A stretch of 64,000 nt of DNA, taken from the NCBI RefSeq assembly GCF_016801865.2, contig NC_068938.1:69653025-69717024 (forward strand). The letters run 5' to 3'. This stretch comes from Culex pipiens pallens. Taxonomy: Eukaryota; Arthropoda; Insecta; Diptera; Culicidae. The notes below the pieces were generated by a model. The model saw nothing but the letters and a program-made list of their open reading frames with translations. It was not told the origin of the DNA and did not search any database. Shown here in pieces: positions 1 through 12,210 of this stretch (positions are counted from its first letter, which is position 1; the number at the start of each line of letters is the position of its first letter). The translations under genes and the position numbers were made by a program.

Positions 1-49
1 TTTCCACTGGAAAATCATAAATCATTGTAAAGGTATAATCTGTGGAAAC

Positions 50-991
50 TAGCGCGTCCAATTTCCCGTCCAAGGAGAAAATTTCCCGGGATTTCCAGGA
101 AAAAAATATTTCCCGTTTCCCGGGAAATTTGTAAATTTACCGGGATTTCCCGAAATGCATGCTAGAGTATACATTTTTTAACTTTTTGGCACATTTATTT
201 AAATAAAAAAAAAGTGAAAGAACTCAACACACTGATGAGGTCAACAAGAACAGTAAATTGAATTGAAATATTTACTGATTTTATTGAACTTATCAGTTCG
301 TCCAAAAGTTTCAAGTCAAGTTTTATTTCAGATGATATTATTTCTAAAGCCTTCACAACTGGGAATAATCTTTTTATTTGTATGACGATATTTTGGAATT
401 AAAATAAACTGCTTAAATGTTGGTATGTTTTTTAAAACGAAAATTGGTGTTATACCATTTGAAAATAAAGTACCCCTTCCGCCAAGATTAAAAACTTAGT
501 TTTTATTCTATGTTTTGTTAACCATGACAAAATTAAATTGGTATAACAAATGTCTCAAAGAAGGTTGTACTAGAAAAATTAGATTAATTTGTTTAAAAGT
601 GTTCGAGAAATTTCAGTTTAAAGTTGAAATTTTATAGAGCACTAGAGCTACCAATGCCTAAAACGGTTTGAATATGAAACTACTAAACTTTTTATTTGCT
701 ATGAAAATTCTTCTAACCGAAGTCATTTATTAGGCTGAATCATAGAAAAACTACTTCGTATTATATAAATTATTGATCAAAACACCGCTTCAAATTGATC
801 CAAATTGAAAACTTTGAGTTGTAATTGCATAAATATGGTTTTTCAAGTGAAAAATACATTTTAAAGGCAAATTTTATATTTTTTTAACTTAACTATCTAC
901 ATTATAAATAAATTTTCGATAAATTTCAAATTTCCTGGGAATTCTCGGCATTTCCCTGGAAATTAGTTGAAAATTTCCCGTTTCCCGGGAA
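50..991. mobile_element. hAT (Ac-like) MITE, right end missing
   Basis: It starts TAGCGCGTCCA at position 50 and carries repeated CCCGGGAAA-type subterminal motifs at 80-160 and again at 925-991. The same TIR and motifs bound the complete copy at 57976-59206. The matching right TIR was not found, so this copy is truncated or decayed. There is no coding sequence. Confidence 0.6.
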
Positions 992-1345
992 TAAGTTTTT
1001 TTCGTTGAATTCTTCTCATTTATAAGTTTATCAGCAATTGATGACATCATGATTTGATTGGTAAAATATTAAGAATTTATTCCGCACTTAATTTTTGATA
1101 AAAATTTGCCGAATTTTGTTGAGACAAGTAAGTCGTATTACTTGATTCAATTCTCCCTACATCATCGATGATCGGAAGGCATGCCGACGAAAAATTTCAA
1201 GAGAATCGTGATCGAACATATCGTAAACGTAAATCTTTAAATAGCATCATTGAAACCAAATCCCAAATATGAGCTTGACGTATAGGCTAGATTCTTGCGC
1301 AAGTATAATATATAATATTGAAGATGTGAGCAATCTGGAGCTTTG
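992..1345. other. AT-rich stretch, nothing recognised
   Basis: No ORF, repeat end or RNA gene was identified between the hAT remnant and the foldback MITE. Confidence 0.4.
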
Positions 1346-1347
1346 TA

Positions 1348-1838
1348 CACAACAAAAAATCCGATGGTAAAATCGCATGCAAAAGCATGCGCATCACCTT
1401 TGTGATAAAAAGCATGTTATATTGTATGAGAAAACGTGTACACAAAAAACATGTACCGAAGAAAAAAATCAGGCCTGCTCACCCCAAAAATAACATCAAT
1501 CTGGCGAGAGTCATATTCAGATTACCAAGTCCGCGCCCCAACCCACTCGGCTATTTCACCGCTTTGAAAATTGTTTGATCTTCACCCATGTACCTGTAGG
1601 TTCCCCATACATCGTATGCAGTTAACACAGTATACGACGTACGGAAAACCTACTGTTAGATTGGCATTGATCCGCCTATTTCCATAGTGGCGAAATAGCC
1701 GAGTGGGTTGGGGCGCGGACTTGGTAATCTGAATATGACTCTCGCCGGATTGATGTTATTTTTGTGGTGATCAGACTGATTTTTTTTTCTTCGGTACATG
1801 CTTTTGCATGCGATTTTACACAGATTTTTTTTGCTGTG
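1348..1838. mobile_element. Foldback MITE with two opposed tRNA-like modules
   Basis: TA duplications (1346-1347, 1839-1840) bound CACAACAAAAAA and its inverted partner TTTTTTGCTGTG. Each arm of roughly 200 bp carries the shared segment AAAATCGCATGCAAAAGCATG-like sequence, then a tRNA-like block. The blocks lie at about 1490-1560 (minus) and 1685-1755 (plus) and include the A-box-like AGCCGAGTGGG. The B box is poor, so these are not working tRNA genes. TIRs and TA target suggest a Tc1/mariner-type non-autonomous element. Related single-module copies are at 41820-42186 and 5329-5615. Confidence 0.7.
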
Positions 1839-2116
1839 TAGAAGCCTTGAAATGTTGATGTTTGATCGGAAATTCAAGCAACAAAAATTTCAACCTTTCC
1901 CTTCAAAATTATTTTTAAGTTCAGATAAAACAAGAAGCAAATAAATAAAATGTTAAAAAACTTGATACTGTCCAGTCTCGATTATTCGAAGCATCAATTA
2001 TCCAAAGTACTGATCAAGGTTGAAAAAAAATCACTTCGAGCGAATAACGATTGCCTGAAGAAAGGCCCTCTGAGTATGCTTTGATCACTTCTTTTCCGAC
2101 TAGCACTTGATTGCTG

Positions 2117-2359
2117 TAACGCCCGTGTGGATCAATCGGACCGCGCACTGGACTCACAATCCAGAGGTCGCCGGTTCGAATCCCGCGGCGGGCGCTCTAA
2201 AATTCTTTGTGTAAATATGGGTATTCGGCGCCGTCGCTCCGTGCCATACTCTCATACACTTAGGAGCCCAGGGCGGCGAAGTCCTTGAAGATAAAAGGAA
2301 GACACTAGTGGTTGGTACTAGCAATGGTGGCCGACAGCTATAAAGTCAACTTCGTTTTT
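2117..2359 (+). mobile_element. tRNA-derived SINE, copy 1
   Basis: The 5' head is tRNA-like, with an A box (TGGATCAATCGG) and a perfect B box (GGTTCGAATCC). The anticodon loop reads CAC, a Val-like anticodon, but the acceptor and T stems have mismatches, so it is not a functional tRNA. An unrelated body of about 160 bp follows. A 12-bp TSD flanks it (ACTTGATTGCTG at 2105-2116, ACTTGATCGCTG at 2360-2371). A near-identical copy lies inverted at 24108-24352. Confidence 0.85.
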
Positions 2360-2790
2360 ACTTGATCGCTGGCTGTGGCAGAGACGAACGGTTTAGTCGT
2401 CAACTTGCTGTGATCTGATTATAATTTTCCCCATTTAACACCAGCAGTCATGGGTTGTTATAATCAGCGGTGCTACACTCGACGAATGACAGTTAGTCGT
2501 GGTAATTGGAGAATAAAGATTATTCTCAGCAGTCTTATTCGTGAGGTGTTACAGGCAGCGATTAATCGCAAAATTAATCATAGTCGTCAGATTTTCAACA
2601 CTGGTACTGATTATCCGAAGTTTGATTATCCGCAGATTTGTGTGAGACTTCGGATAATCGAGTCATGAATAAAAAAAATTGCATTTTTTTATTTTCTTAC
2701 TTTTAATTTCTAATTCAAGTTCTGCTACCACATTTTAGTCAAATTTGAATAGTTGATTGCCAATTAAATTGCGATTATTTTTTCAATATG

Positions 2791-3359
2791 TCTGGAGTTT
2801 TTTTGAAAAGGTCCTACACCCATTGGGTTTGAAACGACGGTCGCATGATTGTGATGCATGGCGGCATGAAAGTATATCAGAATCTGCATGAAAACTGTCC
2901 TCATGCATTTTTTGCCATATAGGGGTATGAGATTTTTGCCCGTTACCGACAATTATCGACATTACCGACGGCTTTTTTGTTTGTATTTCACAAAAAAAAA
3001 CACTTATCAGAATGAGGATTGAACCACAATCTTCTTGATTATTGATGCGACACGCTACCACCACGCCATGGACGCTTGTTGAAAGGTGAGTGAAAGAGCA
3101 CCAACGTATTCTACTCTTTGGAGTGTTGCTCGGGGACGGGCCAGCATTATATGTGTTGGTGAGAACTGCAGACATTTTCTGCAGCAAATCCACTGTTGCA
3201 GATTTTGAGATATATATTTCCTTTGGGTGTATAAACAAAATGTTATTTTTTTGCTTTTTGGGTGTTTTTGAATACCCCTGACTCAACGCGGTTCTAAAAA
3301 CACCCAAAAAGCAGAAATTTAAAATTTTGTTTAAAGGACCTTTTAAAAAAAACTCTAGA
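2791..3359. mobile_element. MITE of the AAGGTCC family with a tRNA-like module
   Basis: TIRs run from TCTGGAGTTTTTTTGAAAAG on the left to its partner ending AAAACTCTAGA on the right, each meeting an AGGTCC/GGACC block. Inside, about 3000-3075 on the minus strand, is a tRNA-like block with A box TGGCGTGGTGG and B box GGTTCAATCCT. Shorter family members are at 37677-37755, 44398-44546, 45600-45690 and 56801-56951. Confidence 0.6.
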
Positions 3360-3545
3360 TGTAATCATCGCCATTTTGGCCGCCATCTTGGATTTAAAAA
3401 TTCTGAAACACTTTAAAGTAGTTTAGGGGTCGTTCTTTAGATCGACAATCAAACATAAGACAACGGAAAAAAAATATTGTTTTGTGATTCGATTATCCGA
3501 AGTGAAATTTTTCCTAGGCCTCCGGATAATCGAGTCTGGACTGTA

Positions 3546-5328
3546 ATTTCATCTGATCAAAACTGGAGCCTTCTGTCATATAAATTGTTTTTTAAACTTA
3601 AGCGATTGCGCAGAACCTTGATTTGCATGAGGGGATTAGGAATCTCGATATAGATCAAGAATCATTCTGGTACATGCTCTATGTTTATGAGGGGCCTAAC
3701 AATGCTCATGTGACCTCGGAATTTGGCCGCCAGGTTCTCTGTCCATCCATTCTGCCAACGGATCATTTTAAGCAGCGCTCACGAACACCACCTTATGCAC
3801 GGGAATGAGACAAGCTTTATCAGGCTTTATTTGTAACCTGATACAAATCATACTTTCCCATAACATCACTGCCGGTCAGCAGCACTCACATACATGAAAA
3901 AAATGGATCTGGTTGGTTAGTGTTGACAGATTCATTCTGAGAAAATAATCTGACAATTCCAAACCAACACCACTTCACAGTTTTAAACCCGTCTTCTTTT
4001 CTGAGTAAATTGTAACACACTGTAGCATCTCAGCTGCCAAGTAGCCGTTGGTTCCCCTATATCCTACCCCGAGAAGACGAAGGTTATGGCTTTAAAATAT
4101 TTTCAGATTCGATTTCTGTGCAAATATTGATGCTGTGGACATAAATCCCGTCAATGCTGCTGCTATGCTACTCTGTTCCGCAAATTGCGATAAAGTGGTT
4201 TCCACTGATGGCTACACTGGTGCGGTTGTCCTCCGCCTAGGACAACTCACTTCCACTAATAGTATTTCTGTGTAGTTTGAGAAATTGTACAAAGTAAAGT
4301 GCACTTACTGATTGGCGAGTTATGAGTGTTTTCGTTTGAAAGTAACACTCAGCTTGAATCGTTTTTGAGTGGCTTACCTAAAATTTCTAAATTCTCTTAT
4401 ACTTATCAATTTACCTAACATTCAATACTTTAGTAAAAGCTAACTGTTGTATTTTTCATTTCAACTTCACGCATACGTAATCCCAAATCATTTACTCACC
4501 TTGTATATGCGTTTAGAGCGGGCAACCTCCAACCTCTCCCGTGATTGATTAGCCATAATCACCCCCGGTAAAGCGGTAACGACTCTCATAATTTCTCATA
4601 ATTTATTCATGCATCCTTGCACATACGATAAGCCGACTTTGTAACGCAACAAAAATGTAAGTACCGCCGAAGAGGAAGGAAATTTTCCCTATCCCACACC
4701 CAGAAAATAATCCCTCTCACCCAACTCAACCGCGTCCGGGATTCGATTCCGACTTCCCGCTGATGTAGGCTGAACCACCACCGCCACCACCACCACCATG
4801 GATGATGATGATGTGCCAAAGCCAATCGATTCCCGGGAGGTGACAGAGCATTCCCGCCGTTCGAATTCCCTGGGCTTCGGAGCAACAGCTTCTTCCTTCT
4901 CCGGGATGTAGGCAACCGAAGGTTGAATCCCGGAGGGAATCGCGCCAGCAACTTTTTATTACCCCCGCCACCCCTGCGGAACGCTGCTAGAACCAATCTT
5001 TATTAGATTTTATTACATTATTATGTTGTTCTCAGCTATGTTCGCAGCATATGCTTGGTTGGCACCTCCGATGGGTTCGGGATTCGGGGTGTTGTCAGTT
5101 AGCAGAGTGTGGCCTTGGAGGTGTTCACGTGGGTAGGGTTACCATACTTAACGGTGCACATCAACAAGAGTCTAATATACGAGATCTTTGTAGCAAGCAT
5201 TTTACTTTCTTGAAAAGTCCTTTAAAGTTTTTAACAGACCTTAAAAAAACTGTTCTTTATTTTATTTGGTTCCGTCAATGCAAAAACAATGGTAAAATAA
5301 AATAACAACTTCCCAGTTTCACAATCCA
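3546..5328. other. No gene recognised
   Basis: Mixed-composition, apparently low-copy sequence. It includes a CCA-rich and GATGAT run at about 4770-4812. The overlapping small ORFs there have low-complexity translations and no recognisable domain. Confidence 0.4.
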
Positions 5329-5615
5329 ACACAGCAAAAAATCCTTAATTAATTCGCATGCCAAAGCATGCACATTACTTTCGTCAAAAAAAAACACTTA
5401 ATATTTTACACACTGCATGTACAATTTCTTTAAACACAACAAAAATAGATGCAACCGACGGGATTCAAACCCAGCACCAACAGTAAGTACTGGCGCCACA
5501 GCCCGCTCGGCCATCAGACCTATGAAGAATGGAAAGGATAAACGCATATATTACTTTGACATTTCGGTCAAGTAGGTTTCCCATATTGATGGGCTACATA
5601 CTTTTTATTTGCTAT
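5329..5615 (-). mobile_element. Partial copy of the tRNA-module MITE family
   Basis: The left TIR CACAGCAAAAAATCC is present, followed by the GCATGC motif and an inverted tRNA-like block at about 5455-5520 that matches the one at 42005-42080. The right TIR is absent, so this copy is truncated. Confidence 0.6.
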
Positions 5616-6863
5616 TCAGCGGACAGAATTCTCAATAAGTATTTCTATTCATTGAAATGTGATTTCACTGAAGATTGTGTTGCAATCTATTCAACAGTTT
5701 TTCTTCATTCAAAAGGTTCAGCTATGTACAGGAAACCATTTTGCTTACATTTGGCTCAAAATGTTCACAACATATTTTTTTAAATTTTTACATTGTTGCC
5801 AGATTGTCACAATAATGACTAATTCAAATATATAACTAACAGTTGTATAAAAGTGGTTTAGAAATTAATAACAAACAAAACAAACTAACCAATAAACCTG
5901 ATTTATTTGTAATTGTGTTGAAAATTCCTAATTGCCTTATAATGCAGAATCGCAGAATCTTGAAATTAAAAAGCTATGGTCGAAATAAAGCAAACCAAAC
6001 AGGGAAAACCAGAAAAATTAAATCTAATCTAATCTAATCCCAGAAAACCAGAAAAAATAAAAAAATAAATCTCTGAAATTTGGTGTTAAATTTAGAAATG
6101 AAAAAATATATTTAAAATAAACTATTTCAAAATTAAGAACTTTCAAGAAAAGTATATTATAAATATATGGGATTACAAATATACAGAACGAAATAAAATT
6201 AAAATACATAAAAATTGCAAATTCTAATCTTTAAAAATTAAAATAAAAAAAACTCAAAACTAAAAAATAATTAATAAATTTAAAAATAAAAAATAGCATT
6301 TCAAAGTTGAAAAACTTAAAAGTTCAGAACATCAAAAAAAATTACAATATCGTAATAAATAATGTTACAAATATAATTCACAATTAATAAAATTATGATT
6401 TTAAACAATGCGAAGAAATTAAGAATCTAATATTTAACCAACTCAAAAATTCAAAAATCGGATCAAATCAGTTTGTACTGTATTGTCCGGAGTCCTCGTC
6501 AAAATTTCTTTAATTCAAGAATTTATTTTTTAGGAATTCAAGGTTTTTCGTATTTATACAAATATTTAAGAATTTCAGAATTAAAGGACTTTAAAATTAA
6601 AAAATATAAGACTTTTTTTTATTTTGAAATCCAATATTCCAAAAATTTAAAGTATTAAATGTTTTGTTTTTCGGATTTTGTATTTTTGGGGAGGGGGGGA
6701 GGTTTCACGAAAAGAATGCCCAACTTTTTTGATAGCATTTCTGTCGATCTCCGTATCTAGCTTAAGAACTCAAAACTCAGAACACTGGAAATGTTTTTTT
6801 AAAATCTTTAATAAGGTTATTCAAAAATATTTAATTCAATTCGTTTTTATTAATTGTTAATTG
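5616..6863. other. Very AT-rich stretch, no gene recognised
   Basis: Dense A/T with many short ORFs of AAA/TTT codons. A short (TCTAA)n run occurs at about 6021-6038. Confidence 0.4.
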
Positions 6864-6867
6864 TTAA

Positions 6868-7483
6868 CCCTCTACAACCCAACCCCGCCTCTAGACGGGC
6901 TTCGATTTAAAAAATCGCCAAAAATCCATTCTTCAACCAATTTTTGATCTTCAAAAAGCATTGGAAAGAAGAACTTTTAAAGTTTTGGAATATTTTAGGG
7001 TTGGAAGTTTGACTTGTTTTATGTGACTTTGCCAATGTTTTTAAAAATGTTTTTTTTTTAGGGGTCAACTTTGGCTGTGTTTTTTACTAACATTTTCTAT
7101 ATTTTAAGTAAAAAGAAGTATGCAGTAATTTTTCTAGTGCCCCAGACTATGCCTCTACGCATTTATTTACAATTTAAATGATAATGGTTCCCTTTTATAG
7201 CAAAAAATGTGAAAAATATGCAAAAATTGAAAAAGTTACTGTAAAAACATGAAAAAAATAGATAGGCAAAATGTAATAATAGGAGGTGGTAGAGAAGGCC
7301 AAATACTACCAAAAACAAACATAAACTAAACAAGATAAATGCAAATTAAAATATTAAAAATGAAACAAGAAAAACATAAAACAAGAGAAGTTAAGTTTTT
7401 CGTAGAACAAAAGTTGCTCAAAATGACCTCCTGAACACGGGAAAAATAAAAATTTTCGAAACAAAAATTTGGGCAGTAGAGGG
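6868..7483. mobile_element. piggyBac-type MITE, 616 bp
   Basis: TTAA duplications (6864-6867, 7484-7487) bound TIRs CCCTCTACAACCCAA and TTGGGCAGTAGAGGG. A TTAA target with TIRs beginning CCC is the hallmark of piggyBac-type elements. There is no transposase ORF, so it is non-autonomous. Confidence 0.75.
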
Positions 7484-7817
7484 TTAATTGTTACAATTAG
7501 TTCATTCGCAGTACATAACATAGTTTTTAAGTTCCTTTCAGCTGTGTGTTAAATTTCAATCTATTTTGGAACGATTATTACGAAAACATTTAGAAAAATC
7601 TTACTGAAATTGCAAAATTCTTCAAAAATATAAATTGATATTTTTTCGGAAAGTTTAAACATTAAAATTAAAAAAAATAGAACCATTAAAAAAATATTTC
7701 GAAATTAATAATTTGGGAGATTTTAGTGAAAAAATAAATTACCGTTTTGGGTTTTATTCCTACACAGTAAAAAAAAATTTAAATTTGGAAGGTGTTATTT
7801 TTGAAGGTTGAATATTA

Positions 7818-7988
7818 GGGACCATCCATAAACCACGTGGACACTTTAGGGGGGGGGGGGGGGGTATGGCGATTGTCCACGCTCCATACAAAAAAGTTTT
7901 TTTTTGTATGGACAATTGTCCAAGAGGGGGGAGGGGGGGGGGGGTTGAGATTTCCTAAAAAGTGTCCACGTGGTTTGTGGATGGTGCC
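7818..7988. mobile_element. Guanine-tract MITE, copy 1
   Basis: TIRs GGGACCATCCATAAACCACG and its inverted partner (one mismatch block) enclose two runs of G and an internal inverted repeat around AAAAAAGTTTTTTTTTG. TTA at 7815-7817 and 7989-7991 fits a 3-bp TSD, as in PIF/Harbinger elements. The second copy is at 55728-55892 and a half-copy remnant at 9119-9144. Confidence 0.75.
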
Positions 7989-8163
7989 TTACCTCTTTTG
8001 TGATGTAATATTACCTCAATTGAGACTAAAAAGTGTCAATACACCGTAAAAGTGGTAAAATTACCCTTTCGAACCAGATTCGAACTCAACATGTAATACA
8101 AAACGTGTTAGCTTAAATAATGTCTTTCTACAAGTCCTTTTCATAGATTACTATTTAATATAC

Positions 8164-8382
8164 CGTGGGTCTCGTGGCGCAGGGGTAGCGGCTTCGGCTG
8201 CCGATCCCGATGATGCTATGAGACGCGGGTTCGATTCCCGCCTTATCCACTGAGCTTCTATCGGATGGTGAAGTAAAACGTCGGTCCCGGTTTCTCCTGT
8301 CTCGTCAGAGGCGCTGGAGCAGAAATCCCACGTTAGAGGAAGGCCATGCCCCGGGGGGCGTAGTGCCAATAGTTTCGTTTCG
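8164..8382 (+). mobile_element. tRNA-derived SINE (second family), perfect TSD
   Basis: A perfect 12-bp TSD TATTTAATATAC (8152-8163 and 8383-8394) flanks 219 bp. The head holds an A-box-like TGGCGCAGGGG and a B box GGTTCGATTCC. The possible anticodon loop TGCCGAT would read CCG (Arg), though the arm is expanded. The body after 8250 is not tRNA-like. The intact TSD implies a fairly recent insertion. Confidence 0.85.
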
Positions 8383-8394
8383 TATTTAATATAC

Positions 8395-11102
8395 ACATTT
8401 AAACGAGAATACCAGCATTTTGGTAACACTAATCAAATCACCGATCCCCCCAAATATGGCACCGCCAGGATTATGGCCGGAACGGCTTAACCATATTAGG
8501 AAGCACACTCACACGCACACGCACATATTGCCTGACAGAAGGCAATACCGATGTAATACTCTGACAGGACACCGAGAGAGCGCTCGCGGAAAAGAAGATT
8601 AGACACAAGCTCATCATCACGCATTGCCGCATCCGCATGACGCGCGCGGAACATCGCCCAAGCCAACCCAGGTTGATATCTCCCGGGTGCAGAACATCTC
8701 CGTAAACGGATTGGCTCTGGCCCACGTGGTGGGATGGTGTCGTGAACGGCTTATGGGAATTATGATGCCGGGTTGGTTGCCACTGCCATATTGGTTGGGT
8801 TGGCTTATGATGATGATGAGTTTTGGATGAGAGAAGTGAACGTATCTATAGACGGGCAGGATTTTTGGGGAAACCATTTTGCTGGAAATGGTGGAGGAGT
8901 GTTGCGAGCAAATCGGTAGTAATTAGGAAGCAATAATCACTATAAGTTGGCTGTAAAAGTTTCCGGAGTAGCATAGTGAAGAAAGGAAGGCAGGATCTTC
9001 CAGGAATAACATTCTCGTTAGGGAAATGAGGCCATAATTATGTACTTTCGTTGTACATCTAAACGTTTTGAAATTGTAATTCTTTGCGAAGATAAATTTA
9101 TTTCCAATTTTATAAGTGACCACGTGGTTTGTGGATGGTCCCTAAGCTACAATCGTTCAAAATGTCTAATATTGATAACTTGCTTCAAGTTTTGATGAAA
9201 CTGATAACTTCAACCTAATCCATTAACAATCACTCATATCTCAAATAAAATACCTCTAATTAATTAGAAACCACATTTCCCGTTACTAAATGTACCGTAA
9301 CGAATCGGTAAATGATCCCATCCACGTGTGCAATACGCGCCCAGACGTCATTCTTCAGCTCGTCAGCAGCGTCAGCTAATCACGGACAACCACTAGAGCG
9401 ATTAAATACCTTGGTTTCGTTGCGCCCAGAATAAGAACAAACATGACCTGGGAAGGGAGTCTGTTACCAACTCTTCAAGAGTTCCGTCCCACCTTTCCCT
9501 CGACTCGCAATGCGGTGGCGTGTCGTGAAAATTTTTACACTCCCGCGCTTGGCCACAACATGGCCACGTGGCTAGCCGGCGGCCAGGAACGCCCCACCGG
9601 TTACATCGCCCGTGTGCACGACCGTGAGCATCAACCGCTATCGTAAAAACGGATCGAAATTCATTATCCGTAGATTCATCAGTCGGTGCCCTCGTCGTCA
9701 GCTGCTGAATGTCACGTCCGTATAGGGACGCACGCGTGGGAGATACACAATCCGGATGGAAGGGTGCCCGACGAATGGCCTTCGGCACGCCGGAAGACGG
9801 CGTCGTCGTCGTCAACGTCTATAATCGGAATCATCGCGTCATCATCGCCAATCAAAATCCGGCCGCCGGCAGGAGTTTAGCTTCGTAATTATCGACGTCA
9901 CGCAACTTTTGACAGATAAGAAAACGGCAAGCGAACATGTGTTTGATGGGGCGATAATGGGTGTAACGCTCGATGTTGTACGTTCGTACCTATCCCCGAC
10001 GATCTATGATGGATTGGCTAGACAGGATGAGAGGGCGGTTTGAAGGGTGAAAAAATAAAAATAGATTAAAATGTTATGCCATGGCGATATAACTTTAAAG
10101 CAAAAATGTTACACGAATCATGATAACAGTGTTGTTGTTTTTAGTTCACTACAATTTTATTTTCTTGCAAATTTAGTAGATTTTTTATGCTGCCTTTTTT
10201 AAGCATAAACTTTAAAAATATTCAACGCTTCAATTGCATGCTCTCTAAATTTATTGAGTCTTTATCTTTCTTAGATAGTTTTTTGACAAGTCACAAAAAC
10301 ATTATATTTTTAATATGTCATTTAAGCGATTCCGCTAATAGCAGAATGAGGGTTTTCATTTGCTAAAAAAAACTCATTTTTTATGTAAAGATTTTTGATT
10401 CCGTAGAAAATGTAATTCTTATAAGTATTTTTTTTTCTCATAAATGCAAAATTTTATTTCTTTATTACATTTAATGTAGTGTTATGGAAATGCTTTCATC
10501 CATTAGGGATTTATAAATGAATCAAATGTTTTCTTTTATTTTTATTTTTTGTTATTTGATTTCCGTTATTTTCATTTTCTTGCCATATTGCCGTATTGTC
10601 CTATATTGTTCCCGGGAAAATATACAGGGTCTTCAAAACTAGTCTAGGTTGCAGTAATCACGGTTAAGACTAGCTTTTGAAAGCTGTATCTTTTGCCAGG
10701 AGCGAATGTATGACAACAGGTCCAATGCGCAGGTGCCTAAAGGTGTACGAGCAGTAAAAGTAAAGTAAGTAAGCCTAAATGCATAAATATTGAAAATGAA
10801 AAGGTGTTTTGAATGGTTATCACTTCAATTTTTAATAACACTTCATTTTTAATAATTTTTTATTTATTTTTTCAAATAAATTTGCCTCTTTTTGGGTTTT
10901 TGGAGCCATAAACTTTAAAAAAAACATTTTTAAAGAATTATTACAACCATCAAGAATAGATAGAACTAAGGATAGAAAGTTTGCAAAAACATTTAAGAAG
11001 TCTAATTTTTTCCCTTTTTTCAAACTTATGTTTGAAAGAATTTATAAAAACTCACAATAAGATTTCGACAATCAAGCATAGATTATTTATAAAAATAGAA
11101 AT
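8395..11102. other. No gene recognised; moderately GC-rich, probably low-copy
   Basis: The segment 8600-10020 has higher GC than its flanks and several short overlapping ORFs without a recognisable domain or splice logic. A CA run lies at 8505-8524 and a CGTCGT run at about 9799-9825. At 9119-9144 is a MITE end (GACCACGTGGTTTGTGGATG). From 10030 to 11102 it is AT-rich with nothing recognised. Confidence 0.4.
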
Positions 11103-11955
11103 GGGTAATTCTCCGCCAACTCAAACAGCAGTTGCCCCAACCCCTCTTCGATTTGCATGAAACATCGCCCTAAGGGGTAACTTTTGTCCGTTTTTTGATA
11201 TCTCGTGACGGAGGGGCGGTACGACTCCTTACACTTTTTGACATGCGAAAAAAAGAGGTGTTTTCAATAATTTGTAGCCTGAAACGGTGATGACATAGAA
11301 ATTTGGTGTCATTATTTCATCGAAAAAAAAACTATTTTTTTAAACTCGGCCTTTTTCCGTTACTCAACTGTATTTTTTTTTTTGGAACATGTCATTATAA
11401 GGGAAATTTAATGTACTTTTCGAATCTACATTAACCCAGAAGGGTCATTTTTTCATCCTGAACAAAAATTTTCATTTTAAAATTTCGTGTTTTTTTCCTA
11501 ACTTTGCAGGGTTATTTTTTAGAGTGCAAGACTGTTCTACAAAGTTGTAAAGGAGACAATTACAAAAAAAAAAACATTATATACAGTCCAGACTTGATTA
11601 TCCGAAGGCCTTGGAAAAATTTCACTTCGGATAATCGAATCACGAAAAAAAATGATCGTTGTCTTACCACAAACTACTCTTGTGTGATTTAGATTTTTTA
11701 AATCCAAAATGGCGGCCATCGCCATTTTGATGACGAAATATTCAAAAAATCCATTTTTTAATTTTACATGCAATCAAACAAATTTGACTAAAATGGGGTC
11801 GAAGAACTCGAATACGATACGATTTTTTTTATAGTGATTCGATTATCCGAAGCCCCATACAAACCTTCGGATAATCGAAACTTCGGACAAAGGAGTTTGC
11901 TTATAAACATGTCGAGTTATCGCGATTTTACGGAAAAAAATGAAAAAAAGTTTGT
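11103..11955. repeat. Interspersed repeat (GGGTAATTCTCCGCC family), copy 1, interrupted
   Basis: It matches 15940-16580 over most of its length, including CAGTTGCCCC, TGATATCTCGTGACGGAGGG and the GAGTTATCGCGATTTTACG end. A pogo-like fragment (about 11584-11893) interrupts it relative to copy 2. No coding sequence was recognised. Confidence 0.65.
11584..11893. mobile_element. pogo-like fragment inserted in repeat copy 1
   Basis: It begins CAGTCCAGACTTGATTATCC after a TA and carries four TTCGGATAATCGA-type motifs. The right TIR is not cleanly present. Comparison with the uninterrupted copy near 16490-16515 supports the insertion limits. Confidence 0.55.
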
Positions 11956-12210
11956 TTAGAGCGTCAAAAATCAATTCATTGCGTTTTTTTTTTCTTTTAA
12001 ATTCATAAGATGAAATTATTTAGATGATTTTTTGCCTTCCTCACTGAGGTAAGGCTATAATCCTGCTCTAAACATGAACTTTTTATTAAAAGCTCGAAAA
12101 CCCACCTTCATGTATACATATCGACTCAAAATCGAAAACTGAACAAATGTCTGTGTGTATGTGTGTGTGTATGTGTGTGTATGTGTGTGTATGTGTGTGT
12201 GTATGTCTTA

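Larger units (their letters stand above)
1968..3543. mobile_element. pogo/Tigger-like non-autonomous element
   Basis: TA duplications (1966-1967, 3544-3545) bound imperfect TIRs: CTGTCCAGTCTCG on the left and CGAGTCTGGACTG on the right. GATTATCCGAAG-type motifs recur inside both ends. It has no transposase ORF. A SINE (2117-2359) and another inverted-repeat element (2791-3359) are nested in it. Pieces of the same family are at about 11584-11893 and 43425-43500. Confidence 0.7.

Noticed and set aside
2115..2200. A tRNA-Val gene
   Set aside because: Acceptor and T-stem mismatches, an attached non-tRNA body and flanking TSDs show it is a SINE head; the same applies at 24270-24352.
4607..4996. 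A 129-codon minus-strand ORF with His/Trp/Gly runs
   Set aside because: Driven by a CCA/GAT simple repeat; no domain and no splice or poly(A) support.
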